This document shows positions 1 to 9,493 of a stretch of 64,000 nucleotides of DNA, piece by piece. Made by a program: the position numbers and the translations under genes. Location of the stretch: positions 170,460-234,459 of the forward strand of contig JAIETP010000004.1 of the NCBI GenBank assembly GCA_019744975.1, given 5' to 3'. Position 1 is the stretch's first letter. Every line of letters begins with the position of its first letter. Below the pieces are notes generated by a model. The model worked only from the letters and a program-made list of their open reading frames with translations, made no database searches and had not been told where the DNA came from. The DNA is from Burkholderiales bacterium (GTDB taxonomy: Bacteria > Pseudomonadota > Gammaproteobacteria > Burkholderiales > SG8-41).

Positions 1-2207
1 CACGCGCTCCGGCAGCAGCGGCTGCTGCCGGAGCCGCACCCCTGTCAACTGATAGAGCGCATTGGCGATGGCCGAAGGCACCAGCGGCGTCGCCATCTGT
101 CCGGCTCCCGTGGGATGATTGCGTGTCTGCACCAGCTTGATGTGAATATTGGGAATATCGCGCATCCGCGGCACGTGATAGTCAAAAAAGTTCGACTGCT
201 TGACCGCGCCATCGACAATATCGATCCGTTCAGTCAGCGCCAGTCCGAGGCCATAGACAATTGAACTCTCTGTCTGCGCAATGATGTTGTCGGGCTGCAC
301 CGCAACCCCGGCGTCAATGACGCACCAGAAATCATGCACCCGGATACTGCCGTTTTTGGCCAGCGACACTTCGGCAATGCCCGCCACCTGTGTGCCGCTG
401 TAATCGAGATAGGCCATACCGAGTCCACGTCCCTGGCGCTTGCGCCCCCACCCCGCCATTCGCGCGACCTCTTCAATGGCCTGTTTCGCCCGTTGCGCAC
501 GCGGAGTTCCGGCGAGTTGCCGGATGCGGAATTCGACCGGATCGACGCCCAGTTTTGCGGCCACTTCATCGATGAACACTTCGTTGGCAAAACTGTTCTG
601 GCCGACGCCGATGGCGCGCAACGGTGCAGTACGCATGCCTGTGTCCTGCTGCAGTCCCTCCGCCAGCCGGTGCGCGATGTCGTAGGTCGGCAGTTCCGTG
701 CCGCGCATGGCGATATTGTCGCGGCCCTTGGATTCCTTGTAACGCACCGGATCCATGAAAGCGAGCACGCGATCGCTGACCACGCGGTGATGCCAGGCGA
801 CGATCTTGCCCTGGCTGTCGAGACCGGCGCGGATGCGGTTCACGTAGAGCGGGCGGAAGCGGCCGTTATGCACGTCGTCCTCTCGCGTCCATATCACCTT
901 GACCGGTTTGCCGGCCGCTTTCGACATCAGCACCGAATCGACGATGAACTCGACGTCACGGTTGCCGCGACGGCCGAACCCGCCGCCGAGCAGCATGCCG
1001 TTGAATTTGACTTTCGCTTCGGGAATGCCCAGCGCTTGAGCCGCAGCAGTGACGGCGACGGTCTGACTTTGCGTACCACACCAGATCTCGCAGCCGTCGG
1101 CAGTAACCGCTGCCACTGAATTCAGCGGCTCCATCTGCGCGTGGTAGGCATAGTCGGCGCGATATTCGCCTTCGAACACGGTCGCTGCCTTGGCGATGGC
1201 GCCGGCAGCATCACCCTCCGTTTCCCAGGCCACGCCCTTGGCGTTCGGGTCCTTGGCCAGGGCGGCAAACTGCACGTAGCCCTTGTCGTTTGAAAACCCC
1301 CAGCCGGTGGCCTTGCGCGACCAGCTGACCTTGAGCGCCTTTTTCGCTTTGAAAGCCGCCCAGGGATTCTGTGCGATCACACCGACACCGAATTTCAGCG
1401 GCACAATCTGCAACACACCGTCGATCGCCCGTGCCTCGCGGTCATCGATTTTCTCCGGCGCGGCACCTTCCATCGGCTCGCGCAGGATCGCGCCATACAC
1501 CATGCCCGGCACCTGCACGTCAATGCTGTATTGCGCCGAGCCATTGACCTTGCCGGCAACATCCACCCGCGGCAGATCCCTGCCGATCAGCCGGAACTGC
1601 GCCTTGGCCACCGGCTCAACGGTCACCTCGGGAGCCTGCGCCGGGACTTTGGCAAAAGCCGCGATCTCGCCATACGACAGGCGGCGCCCGCTCCGCGGAT
1701 GCACTGCGTATCCGGGTTCGCTCGCCACTTCGGCCAGCGGCACCCCCCAGCGCTGCGCCGCGTTGTCGAGCAGCACGTAGCGCACCTGGGCGCCGAATTG
1801 CCGCAGATTGTTGAAATAGCCGGTTATCGTCGCACTGCCCGCGGTGTATTGCAGAAAACGGAATGCCGGATTACCGTAGAGTTTGTCGTTGGGCGGTGCG
1901 GCAATGATGCGCACCCTGGACCAGTCGGCGTCCATTTCGTCGGCGACAATCACCGGCAGCGCCGTCAACGAGCCCTGCCCCATCTCCGCTGCAGGCGACA
2001 TGATCGCCACCGTGCCGTCGGTGAACACCGTGACCCAGTTGTTGAGCCTCACGCTGCCCGCATTGTTCATCGCAGCGGCTTCAGCGGCGCCCGCCATCAA
2101 ATGCTGAAGTCCCGGCGTTGCCACAGCAACACCGAAGGTCAGGCCCGCAGTGCCGACCATGAACCGGCGGCGACCGGCATTGACCGGTTTTTTTGCAGTG
2201 TTTATTT

Positions 2208-2211
<4 letters not shown>
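1..2211 (-). CDS. Molybdopterin-binding large subunit of an IorB-like molybdenum hydroxylase (3' end cut by window)
   Basis: Xanthine-dehydrogenase-family catalytic subunit that would hydroxylate an N-heterocycle or aldehyde outside the cytoplasm; the substrate is unknown. The N-terminus is a twin-arginine signal (GRRRFMVG near residue 14, then a hydrophobic stretch), typical of isoquinoline 1-oxidoreductase-type subunits that are exported folded. The molybdopterin-contact motif GGGFGRRG is present in the middle of the protein. The C-terminal motif that normally carries the catalytic Glu (GxGE) reads [10 protein letters not shown], with Gln at residue 705 (bases 97-99). 737 residues are visible without a stop. 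Its ATG overlaps the stop of the iron-sulfur subunit gene (ATGA), so the two are translationally coupled. Family assignment is firm; substrate is not. Confidence 0.86.
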
Positions 2212-2687
<476 letters not shown>

Positions 2688-2837
2688 GTACTCCTCCTTG
2701 TGCGCAGCTGAGACGCCCTCGGCACTCGCGCAGTCTGCTGCCACGCTGAGTCAGATCAGATTCTATTCCAACCATCATCTACAACGCCGGTAAACCGCGC
2801 CTCTACCAAGAGGGCCACAAGTAATTGTTTTTATTGA

Positions 2838-4052
2838 TTAAATTTTATCTCCGGCGCGAAACAAGCCACGCGGCGCACGGTGCAGGCGCTCACAACCATC
2901 ACGGGTGATGCGCAGCAACTCGCCAACCTGAACACCGGCACGCCGGGATTCGTCACCTTCAGTGCTCACCGGATTGGGCTGCACCACCACCGTCATGTTT
3001 TCCTCCAGCGTCATCTGCGGCAGCGCGCGTCCCGCCATGCGGCTCCTGGTGCCGATGATGGGCTGGAAATAACCACCGCCAAAACCGTGCACCAGATCGT
3101 CACAGACGGTGTAACCGCGCTTTTCGATCAGTCCGGTGGCATCGATGATGTCCTGCATCGCGGCGCCGTGCCGCAACACCCTGGTCACCGCATCAAAGGT
3201 CGCCTCGGCGGTCGCATGCAGATCGGCGTAACGCGGTGTCGGATCGGCATCCACTGTGAAGGTACGCAGGACCTGCCCCGGATAATCCCACCAATAGGCG
3301 GACAGCTCACAAAACACGATGTCACCGGACTGCACCTTGCGCGGGGAAGGATGCTGCGGCGGCACAAAAATATGCGGTTGCGTCATTGAGGTTACGCCGA
3401 TGTAGTGGATCATGGTCGTGCCGCCGAGTTTGACGTAAGCGCTTTCAACCAGCGCTCCGAGTTCGCGCTCATCCATGCCCACGCCTGTGCCGGCCACCAG
3501 CGCGCGTAATCCGGCATCGGACAATGCGGCGCCGATGCGCAGCCAGTCGATTTCCTCCTCCGACTTGCGCATGCGCAACTGCGTGTACTCCGCATCCAGC
3601 AACACCATATCGAACACCGCTTCCAGCTGGCGGTACTTGGGCACCGTCAGCGGGCCGATAATGCCGACCCGTTTTGCGCCGCGATTCTTCAACTCGGCAA
3701 TGGTTTTGGCGATGCCCTGATGTTCTCCCCAGCGCACATCGACATCCCGGGCGATTTTCCGTCCCAGCGGGAAGTGGTTGTACCACTCCATATGCATGAG
3801 CATCTGTTCGGCGGGTTTGAAAATGACATAAGCCTCGACCGTGCCCGGCCAGCCGGTCGCCCATTGCACGGCATTGCCGGTGCGATGGTCAGTCACCACC
3901 AGCAGATGATCACAGCCGTGTTTTTCCATGGCGGCTGCCAGCGCCCGGTGGCGACGCGCGTATTCGGTGTCGGAAAACCGCGGATAGTCCTGCTGCAGGA
4001 TGGCCTGAAGACGCGGCTCCAGATTCAGCGGATTCACAGCAGTGGTGTTCAT
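2838..4052 (-). CDS. M24-fold (creatinase/prolidase-like) protein with lost metal ligands
   Basis: 404-residue protein with a creatinase-type N-terminal domain (residues 1-170) and a C-terminal pita-bread domain. The usual five metal ligands of M24 peptidases are mostly absent: the first Asp region reads GDIVFCELSAYWWDYPG (Glu, and no Asp 11 residues on), the HGFGGG histidine is kept, the next Glu is Gln (VVVQPNP), and the last region reads GVQVGELL. Creatinase, a known member of the fold, also works without metal, so a metal-free C-N hydrolase is one possibility. The start overlaps the aldo/keto reductase stop (ATGA), so it is co-translated with that gene. The stop codon lies in an AT-rich recurrent motif. 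Confidence 0.82.
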   Translation of the reverse strand: MNTTAVNPLNLEPRLQAILQQDYPRFSDTEYARRHRALAAAMEKHGCDHLLVVTDHRTGNAVQWATGWPGTVEAYVIFKPAEQMLMHMEWYNHFPLGRKIARDVDVRWGEHQGIAKTIAELKNRGAKRVGIIGPLTVPKYRQLEAVFDMVLLDAEYTQLRMRKSEEEIDWLRIGAALSDAGLRALVAGTGVGMDERELGALVESAYVKLGGTTMIHYIGVTSMTQPHIFVPPQHPSPRKVQSGDIVFCELSAYWWDYPGQVLRTFTVDADPTPRYADLHATAEATFDAVTRVLRHGAAMQDIIDATGLIEKRGYTVCDDLVHGFGGGYFQPIIGTRSRMAGRALPQMTLEENMTVVVQPNPVSTEGDESRRAGVQVGELLRITRDGCERLHRAPRGLFRAGDKI

Positions 4053-5032
4053 AATCCCATCCCCTTCAAGACCTGCGCCCCGTAGCGTGCACCGGCCCCG
4101 GCGCCGATGGCAAAAACCGCATCCAGTTCCGCGCGCACCCCCGCCGGCAGCTCCAGTTCCGCAGCCGCGGCATTCAGTTCGACGTTTACCGCGCGGTTGG
4201 TGCCGGGAATGGCCACCATAAAATCCTGCTGCGCCAGCAACCAGGTCAGCGCAAGCTGCGCAGGCGTTGCGTCAATACGCCGCGCAATCGTCTCCAGTTG
4301 GCGGACCAGTTCGACATTACGCGCCAGGTTTTCCGGCAGGAAACGCGGATTGCGCCGCCGCCGGTCGCCTTCCGGCAGATCATCCACGCTTTTGATGTTG
4401 CCGGTGAGCAGGCCGCGGCCCAGCGGCGCATACGCCACGTAACCGATGCCGAGTTTTTTGCACGCCGGCAGGATCTCCTGCTCCACTTCGCGGTACCACA
4501 GCGAATATTCGGTCTGCAGCACCGTCACCGGATGTTCGCGGTGCGCACGCTGCAAGGTGTTGACACCCGCCTCGCACAGACCGATCCAGCGCACCTTGCC
4601 CCGCCTGACCAGTTCTCCCATCGCGCCAACGGTTTCCTCGATCGGCACGCCGGGATCAACACGGTGCAGGTAATAGAGGTCGATGACGTCAGTGCCCAGC
4701 CGCTGCAGGCTGGCGTCACAACATTCAAAAACATATTCCGGCCGGCCGTTGGTGCCTTTTTTGCCGTCGGGCAGATCGATGTTGCCGAACTTGGAGGCGA
4801 TCAGCACCCGATTGCGATGCGGCTTCAGCGCGCGGCCCAGCAGCACTTCGTGGCGCGCGCCCCAGTAGGCATCGGAGGTGTCGTACAGGTTGATGCCCAG
4901 GTCGAAGGCGCGGGCGATGGCCGCGTTGAAGTCCGCTTCCAGCGGCGTATCGAACTGCACGGGCGTTGCGCCGCGGCCCATGCCGATGGCGGAAACCTCG
5001 GGACCCATTTTGCCGAGACGGCGGAATTTCAT
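4049..5032 (-). CDS. Aldo/keto reductase
   Basis: NAD(P)H-dependent oxidoreductase of the AKR superfamily, 327 aa, expected to be a cytosolic TIM barrel. The catalytic tetrad is recognisable: Asp and Tyr in LYDTSDAYWG, Lys in LIASKFG, His in YYLHRVDP. The cofactor-binding end reads VAIPGTNRAVNVE. I choose the start at MKFRRLGKMG, the conserved AKR N-terminus, rather than a Met 11 residues upstream that falls inside the preceding terminator hairpin. The gene ends in an ATGA overlap with the M24-like gene. The physiological aldehyde or ketone is unknown; co-location suggests a step in the same catabolic cluster. Confidence 0.9.
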   Translation of the reverse strand: MKFRRLGKMGPEVSAIGMGRGATPVQFDTPLEADFNAAIARAFDLGINLYDTSDAYWGARHEVLLGRALKPHRNRVLIASKFGNIDLPDGKKGTNGRPEYVFECCDASLQRLGTDVIDLYYLHRVDPGVPIEETVGAMGELVRRGKVRWIGLCEAGVNTLQRAHREHPVTVLQTEYSLWYREVEQEILPACKKLGIGYVAYAPLGRGLLTGNIKSVDDLPEGDRRRRNPRFLPENLARNVELVRQLETIARRIDATPAQLALTWLLAQQDFMVAIPGTNRAVNVELNAAAAELELPAGVRAELDAVFAIGAGAGARYGAQVLKGMGL

Positions 5033-5047
5033 GCTGTGCGCCCTCAC

Positions 5048-5079
5048 AAAAAACAGGCGGCGCATGCAGCGCCGCCTGT
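5048..5079 (-). terminator. Rho-independent terminator after the TctC gene
   Basis: An 11-bp perfect stem (ACAGGCGGCGC) with a 5-nt loop at 5053-5079 is followed, reading the minus strand, by six T. It lies 32 nt past the TctC stop and only 15 nt before the aldo/keto reductase start, so it would separate the two transcripts or attenuate read-through inside the cluster. Confidence 0.85.
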
Positions 5080-5110
5080 CGTTGACCGGAGAACCGGCAA
5101 ACCAGCCGGT

Positions 5111-6073
5111 TTACTGCGGTTTGATGCCGGCTGCCTGCAGCACCGTCGCCCCGGTTTTGATTTCCTCGCGCACAAATTTGGCAAACTGCGCTGGCGTCAT
5201 TTCCATCGGTTCGTTGCCCAGGCCCGCCAGTTTTGCCTTGATCACCGGATCATTGCCCGCCGCCTTGATCGAATTGGCGATTTTGGCAATCACCGGCTGC
5301 GGCACGCCGGTCGGCGCCCAGATGCCGAACCACAGCGAAAACTCGAATCCGGGCACGCCCGATTCGGCGATGGTCGGCACATTGGGCAGTACGCTGCTGC
5401 GTTTTGCCGTGCTCACCGCGATGGCGCGGATCTTGCCCGCCTGCAACTGCCCCTGCATCGTTGACACCGGCGCAAAGTAGAAATCGACGCGACCGCCGAC
5501 CACGTCGCCCAGCGCCTCGGCCGAACCCTTGTACGGCACATGGGTCATGTTGACCTTGGCCATCAGCTTGAGTTTCTCGAGGTTGAGGTGGGTCCCGCTG
5601 CCGACGCCCGCCGAGGCAAAATTGAGCGTGCCGGGTTTGGCCTTGGCCGCCGCCAGCACGTCCTGAACGGTCTTGTACGGCGAACTCGGGTGGGTCACCA
5701 TGACATTGGGCTGCTGCGCCAGCGGGCCGATATCGACAAAATCCTTCAGCGTGTCGAACGGCAACTTGGCGTAGAGCGAGGGATTCACCGTATGGCCGGA
5801 AGAATGCATCAGCAGCGTGTAACCGTCCGGCGTAGCCTTCGCGGCGATCGCGGCGGCGATGGAACCGCCCGCACCCGGACGATTGTCGGCGAGCACGGTC
5901 TGCCCCCACATCTCCGTCCATTTCTGGGTATAAAGCCGGCCGACGATATCCGTCGCACTGCCCGGCGGAAACGCCACGATGAAGCGCACCGGTTTGGTCG
6001 GGAAATCCGCCGCCGTCACCTGCGCCGCGGCAGTCGCCAGCAGCACCAACACCATCTTATTGATTTTATTCAC
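5111..6073 (-). CDS. TctC/Bug-family periplasmic substrate-binding protein
   Basis: Periplasmic solute receptor (320 aa) of the tripartite tricarboxylate (TctC/Bug) family, which typically binds carboxylates. An N-terminal signal peptide (VNKINKMVLVLLATAAAQVTA) is followed by the family hallmarks FPTKPVRFIVAFPPGSATD, DNRPGAGG and ATPDGYTLLM. I place the start at a GTG (6071-6073) preceded by AAGGAGGAGG; the open frame continues 45 codons upstream with no signal-like sequence. No TctA or TctB membrane partner is encoded nearby, the usual state for Bug proteins in Burkholderiales. It is followed by a strong terminator. Ligand unknown. Confidence 0.93.
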   Translation of the reverse strand: MNKINKMVLVLLATAAAQVTAADFPTKPVRFIVAFPPGSATDIVGRLYTQKWTEMWGQTVLADNRPGAGGSIAAAIAAKATPDGYTLLMHSSGHTVNPSLYAKLPFDTLKDFVDIGPLAQQPNVMVTHPSSPYKTVQDVLAAAKAKPGTLNFASAGVGSGTHLNLEKLKLMAKVNMTHVPYKGSAEALGDVVGGRVDFYFAPVSTMQGQLQAGKIRAIAVSTAKRSSVLPNVPTIAESGVPGFEFSLWFGIWAPTGVPQPVIAKIANSIKAAGNDPVIKAKLAGLGNEPMEMTPAQFAKFVREEIKTGATVLQAAGIKPQ

Positions 6074-6093
6074 GACAACCTCCTCCTTGATAT

Positions 6094-6121
6094 AAACGAT
6101 CAGGGCCAAACGATCAGAGCC
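6094..6121. repeat. 14-bp tandem repeat spanning a stop codon (2 copies)
   Basis: Two adjacent 14-bp units (AAACGATCAGGGCC and AAACGATCAGAGCC, plus strand) differing at one base. The TGA stop of the dehydrogenase gene (6114-6116) lies inside the second unit; the first repeats the TGA in another frame. Confidence 0.9.
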
Positions 6122-7037
6122 CGTCACCAATCTCCACATTCTCCGGCTTGAGTTCGATGCCCGAAGCCCTGGCTTGCAGCAGCAGCAGTTGCGAGAAGTC
6201 CTGATCATAACCGTTACCGATCAGGGTTTGCACCATGTCGCGTGTGACGCTGGTGGTGGGCATCGGCACCCCGTGGGTGCGGCCGGCGGCCAGCCCAAGG
6301 TCGATATCCTTGCGCAGCAGTTCCGGGGTAAAAGTCACGTGGAAATCGAGATTGGACAGCGCCGGCGTCTTGTAGGCGGTGAACATCGAGCCCATCACGC
6401 TTTTATTGAGGAAGTCGAGGAAGGCGTGGCGTTTCATGCCGGTTTTTTCGGCGAGTATGGTGATTTCGCACAGGTTCTGGATCACCACGCCGAGCATCAC
6501 GTTGTGGCAGATCTTGGCGATGCGCGACAGCTCGCCGTCGCCGACGTAAGACACGCCGCGGCCGATGGCCTCAAGGTACGGGCTGACGGCATCAAAGGCA
6601 TCCTGGGGGCCTGAAGCCACTACCGTCAGCTTGCCGGCCTTGATGACCTTGGCATTGCCGGACACCGGCGAAGCCAGCATCTTGATGCCCTTCTCGCCCA
6701 GCTTGGCGCGGATCTCGGCGGATTCCTCCAGCGAAATCGAGGTGCTGTCGACGATGATTTTTGGTTTGCCGCCCTTGGACATCACGCCATTGGCGCCAAA
6801 CAATACTTCCTTGACGTCCTTGCCGGTGGACACCATGGTGAACACGATGTCGCAGCCCGCGAGGTCGGTCAGATTGTCCGCGACCTTGGCGCCGGATTTC
6901 GCCAGCGGCTCGGCCTTCGATTTGGTGCGATTCCACACCGTGATGTCGCAACCCGCTTTCGCCAGCCGCTCCGCCATTGCATAACCCATGCGACCAATAC
7001 CGATCCAGCCAAGTTTGTGTTTTTTCATGTTTGCCAT
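6114..7037 (-). CDS. 3-hydroxyisobutyrate dehydrogenase-like NAD(P)-dependent oxidoreductase
   Basis: Beta-hydroxyacid dehydrogenase family enzyme, 307 aa. The N-terminal Rossmann motif is GWIGIGRMGYAMAERL; the substrate-binding signature reads LASPVSGNAKVIKAGKLTV (usually DAPVSGG...), and the catalytic Lys of this family is seen in the helix AKICHNVMLG. The first Met of MANMKKHKLGWIG has a GAGGG ribosome-binding site; an upstream Met would add 15 residues. It sits between the E2 gene and a TctC gene of the same strand, suggesting oxidation of a hydroxyacid intermediate. The exact substrate (3-hydroxyisobutyrate, tartronate semialdehyde or other) cannot be told from sequence. Confidence 0.9.
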   Translation of the reverse strand: MANMKKHKLGWIGIGRMGYAMAERLAKAGCDITVWNRTKSKAEPLAKSGAKVADNLTDLAGCDIVFTMVSTGKDVKEVLFGANGVMSKGGKPKIIVDSTSISLEESAEIRAKLGEKGIKMLASPVSGNAKVIKAGKLTVVASGPQDAFDAVSPYLEAIGRGVSYVGDGELSRIAKICHNVMLGVVIQNLCEITILAEKTGMKRHAFLDFLNKSVMGSMFTAYKTPALSNLDFHVTFTPELLRKDIDLGLAAGRTHGVPMPTTSVTRDMVQTLIGNGYDQDFSQLLLLQARASGIELKPENVEIGDGL

Positions 7038-7059
7038 TGAAATACCCTCGAAAAATCTA

Positions 7060-7123
7060 AAAACGTGAACGAGTAAACCCACTTTTTACCCGTTCACTCG
7101 TTCACTTGTTCACCCGTTCACTG
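7060..7123. repeat. GTGAACG-type 8-bp tandem array with an inverted partner
   Basis: Four consecutive 8-bp units of the type CGTTCACT occupy 7091-7122, just past the E2 stop codon (7130-7132). An inverted copy, GTGAACGAGTAAAC, lies at 7065-7078. The same word builds the repeat at 10528-10645. Confidence 0.85.
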
Positions 7124-7129
7124 AATTAC

Positions 7130-8359
7130 TCATGCCGACAGCGCCTGTTCCCAGTTACGCGTCTCGATCACGTTTTTTACTTCAGCCAGGAATGCCGCCG
7201 AGTAGGAACCGTCCACCGCGCGGTGGTCAAAACTCTGCGCCAGCACACCCACCGGGCGGATGGCAATGGAATCGCCGTCCGCGGCTTCGATCACCACCGG
7301 TTTTTTGCGGATGCCGTCGGCGGACAGAATCGCCACCTGCGGCTGGTTGATGATCGGCGCGGTGATCACGGTACCGAAAGCACCGTTGTTGGTAATCGTG
7401 TACGTGCCCTCTGTCATTTCGTCGGGACGGAGTTTTCCGCTGCGAGCGCGCTGCGCAAGATCGTTGATCTCCTTCGCGATCTGCGGCAGCGATTTGGCCG
7501 GCACATCCTTCAGCACCGGCACCAGCAGGCCGTCGAAATTGAGATCCACCGCGATGCCGATGTTGATGCGGCGATGCAATGCCAGGCCGTCGCCCTGCAA
7601 ACTGGCGTTGAGCTTGGGGAACTTGCCCAGCGCAATCGACACCGCACGCACGATGAACGGCAGATAAGTCAACGCGAAACCTTCGCGGCGTTTCCAGTCG
7701 GCGCCATGCAGCTTGCGCGCGGCATCGACACGATGAAAATCAGCCTCCACCACCTGCAGCACATGCGGCGCGGTATGCCAGGACTTCGCGGTATTTTCGG
7801 CGACGCGTTTGCGTACGCTGTTGAAAGCCACGGTCTGTCCTGCTGCCACCGGCGCAGGCATTGCCGATGGTGCGGCGGCAGGACGCGTACCGCGGCGGGC
7901 GATGAATTCGGTGACATCTTCACGGGTAATACGACCGTCGCGACCAGTGCCTGCGATGTCCGAAGGATTCAGGCTGTGCTCTGCCACGAGTCGCCGCACC
8001 ACTGGTGACAGGCGATCAGCTGCATTCACTTTCGGCACGGCCGCAGCACGTGCTGCCACAGGTGCCGCCGCCGTAACCGGCGCAGCACTTGCCGTTGCAA
8101 CCGGCTTTGCCGCCGCTTTTTCCACGCCAGCTTCACGGATCACCGCCAGGCGCACACCAACCTTGGCAGTAATACCCTCGGCGACCACGATCTCGGCCAC
8201 CACGCCGGCCACCGGCGACGGGATTTCGGTGCTGACCTTGTCGGTTTCCACATCAAACAAGGTCTCGTCGGCCTTGATCGTATCGCCGACTTTTTTATAC
8301 CACTTGGTGACTACGCCCTCGGTCACGGTTTCGCCGAGCTGCGGCATGATGATGTCCAT
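7130..8359 (-). CDS. Dihydrolipoamide acyltransferase (E2) of a 2-oxoacid/acetoin dehydrogenase complex
   Basis: Core acyltransferase of a lipoate-dependent dehydrogenase complex, 409 aa. An N-terminal lipoyl domain carries the lipoylated Lys41 in ETDKVSTEI, an Ala/Pro-rich linker follows, then the peripheral-subunit-binding domain (about 115-153), and the catalytic domain with the DHRAVDG active-site motif near residue 378. A single lipoyl domain and this length resemble branched-chain or acetoin-type E2. It lies downstream of the E1 alpha and beta genes, separated from them by a repeat element. The E3 dihydrolipoamide dehydrogenase gene is not in the cluster and is presumably shared with other complexes. 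An AGGAG site precedes the ATG. Confidence 0.93.
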   Translation of the reverse strand: MDIIMPQLGETVTEGVVTKWYKKVGDTIKADETLFDVETDKVSTEIPSPVAGVVAEIVVAEGITAKVGVRLAVIREAGVEKAAAKPVATASAAPVTAAAPVAARAAAVPKVNAADRLSPVVRRLVAEHSLNPSDIAGTGRDGRITREDVTEFIARRGTRPAAAPSAMPAPVAAGQTVAFNSVRKRVAENTAKSWHTAPHVLQVVEADFHRVDAARKLHGADWKRREGFALTYLPFIVRAVSIALGKFPKLNASLQGDGLALHRRINIGIAVDLNFDGLLVPVLKDVPAKSLPQIAKEINDLAQRARSGKLRPDEMTEGTYTITNNGAFGTVITAPIINQPQVAILSADGIRKKPVVIEAADGDSIAIRPVGVLAQSFDHRAVDGSYSAAFLAEVKNVIETRNWEQALSA

Positions 8360-8381
8360 CTTTTACTCCTGAAAATCTTTA

Positions 8382-8501
8382 TTTACCGCAAAGACGCTAA
8401 AACTTTTTTACCGCCAAGACGCCAAGAGCGCCAAGAAGAACAAAAGCAAAAACTTTTAATGTTTTAAAAGGTTTTCTTGGCGGCCTTGGCGTCTTGGCGG
8501 T
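8382..8501. repeat. Inverted repeat with 9-nt periodic arms (CCGCCAAGA type)
   Basis: The left arm (8410-8437) is three degenerate 9-nt units, CCGCCAAGA-CGCCAAGAG-CGCCAAGAA; the right arm (8474-8501) is its near-perfect reverse complement. A decayed extra unit precedes it at 8382-8397. A second copy of the same element is at 60616-60731. Confidence 0.9.
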
Positions 8502-8515
8502 TAAATCTTTTGAAT

Positions 8516-9493
8516 TTAATCAATTCTTTCGCTGATCTCGCGCACGATGCGCTCTACCGACGGGATCGTGTTGTCTTCCAGGCGGTCGGCGGACGGCAGC
8601 GGGATATGCGGCGTGGTGATGCGGATGATCGGGCCATCGAGTTCCCAGAAACACTCGTCAGCGATGATTGATGCGATTTCCGCGCCCCAGCCGCAGAGCC
8701 GCGGGTTTTCCTCGATGGTCACCAGTCGACCGGTCGCCGCAACCTCGGCAAGAATCGTCACCGTGTCCAGCGGCACCAGCGAACGCACGTCGATCACGGT
8801 GCAGGAAATGCCGTGTTCCTTTTCAAGGATTTCGGCGGCGGCCAGTGCGCGATGCACCATCAGGGCCAGCGCAACAATCGTGCAGTCCTTGCCCCGGCGC
8901 AGCACACGTGCCTTGCCCAGTTCATCGACATGTTCACCATCAGGCACTTCACCCTTCATCGGGTACAACGATTTCTGCTCGAAAATCAGTACCGGATCCT
9001 CGTCGCGCACGGCCGCGGCAATCAGGCCTTTGACGTCGGCGGGAAATGCGGGCGCCACGACCTTGATGCCCGGAATCATCATCGCCCAGTTCTCCACCGA
9101 CTGTGAGTGCTGCGCGCCGAAACGCGAACCCGCGCCGTTGGCGGTGCGGATCACCAGCGGCATCTGCACCTGGCCGTTGGTCATGTACCGCGATTTTGCA
9201 ATTTCGTTGGCGACAATGTCCCAGCACACCGCAAGGAAATCAGAAAACATGATTTCGGCAATCGGTCGCAATCCGGTCATCGCCGCCCCCATCGCCGCAC
9301 CCAGAATCGCCTGCTCCGAAATCGGGCAGTCACGCACACGCTTCTCGCCAAATTTGTCGAGCAGCCCGACCGTCGCCTTGAACACGCCGCCGGCATGCGC
9401 CACGTCTTCGCCCAGAAACACCACGCGTTCGTCGCGCTCCATTTCCTGCGCGATGCCCGCAGCCACCGCGTCGCGGTAAGTCAGTTCCGCCAT
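8516..9493 (-). CDS. 2-oxoacid/acetoin dehydrogenase E1 beta subunit
   Basis: Beta chain (325 aa) of the thiamine-diphosphate-dependent decarboxylase. It begins MAELTYRDAVAAGIAQEMERD, the typical E1-beta N-terminus, with the FLGEDVAHAGGVFKAT segment next and the transketolase C-terminal domain with VIDVRSLVPLDTVTI. It forms the alpha2beta2 E1 with the gene immediately upstream, whose 3' end it overlaps by 13 bp, so synthesis of both chains is coupled. Pyruvate, branched-chain 2-oxoacid or acetoin are all possible substrates; the surrounding catabolic genes argue for a special catabolic complex rather than the housekeeping AceEF type. Confidence 0.94.
   Translation of the reverse strand: MAELTYRDAVAAGIAQEMERDERVVFLGEDVAHAGGVFKATVGLLDKFGEKRVRDCPISEQAILGAAMGAAMTGLRPIAEIMFSDFLAVCWDIVANEIAKSRYMTNGQVQMPLVIRTANGAGSRFGAQHSQSVENWAMMIPGIKVVAPAFPADVKGLIAAAVRDEDPVLIFEQKSLYPMKGEVPDGEHVDELGKARVLRRGKDCTIVALALMVHRALAAAEILEKEHGISCTVIDVRSLVPLDTVTILAEVAATGRLVTIEENPRLCGWGAEIASIIADECFWELDGPIIRITTPHIPLPSADRLEDNTIPSVERIVREISERID

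Noticed and set aside
8410..8501. Rho-independent terminator between E1 beta and E2
   Set aside because: The dyad has a long spacer and recurs at 60616-60731; it behaves as a dispersed repeat and no U-run directly follows the arm.
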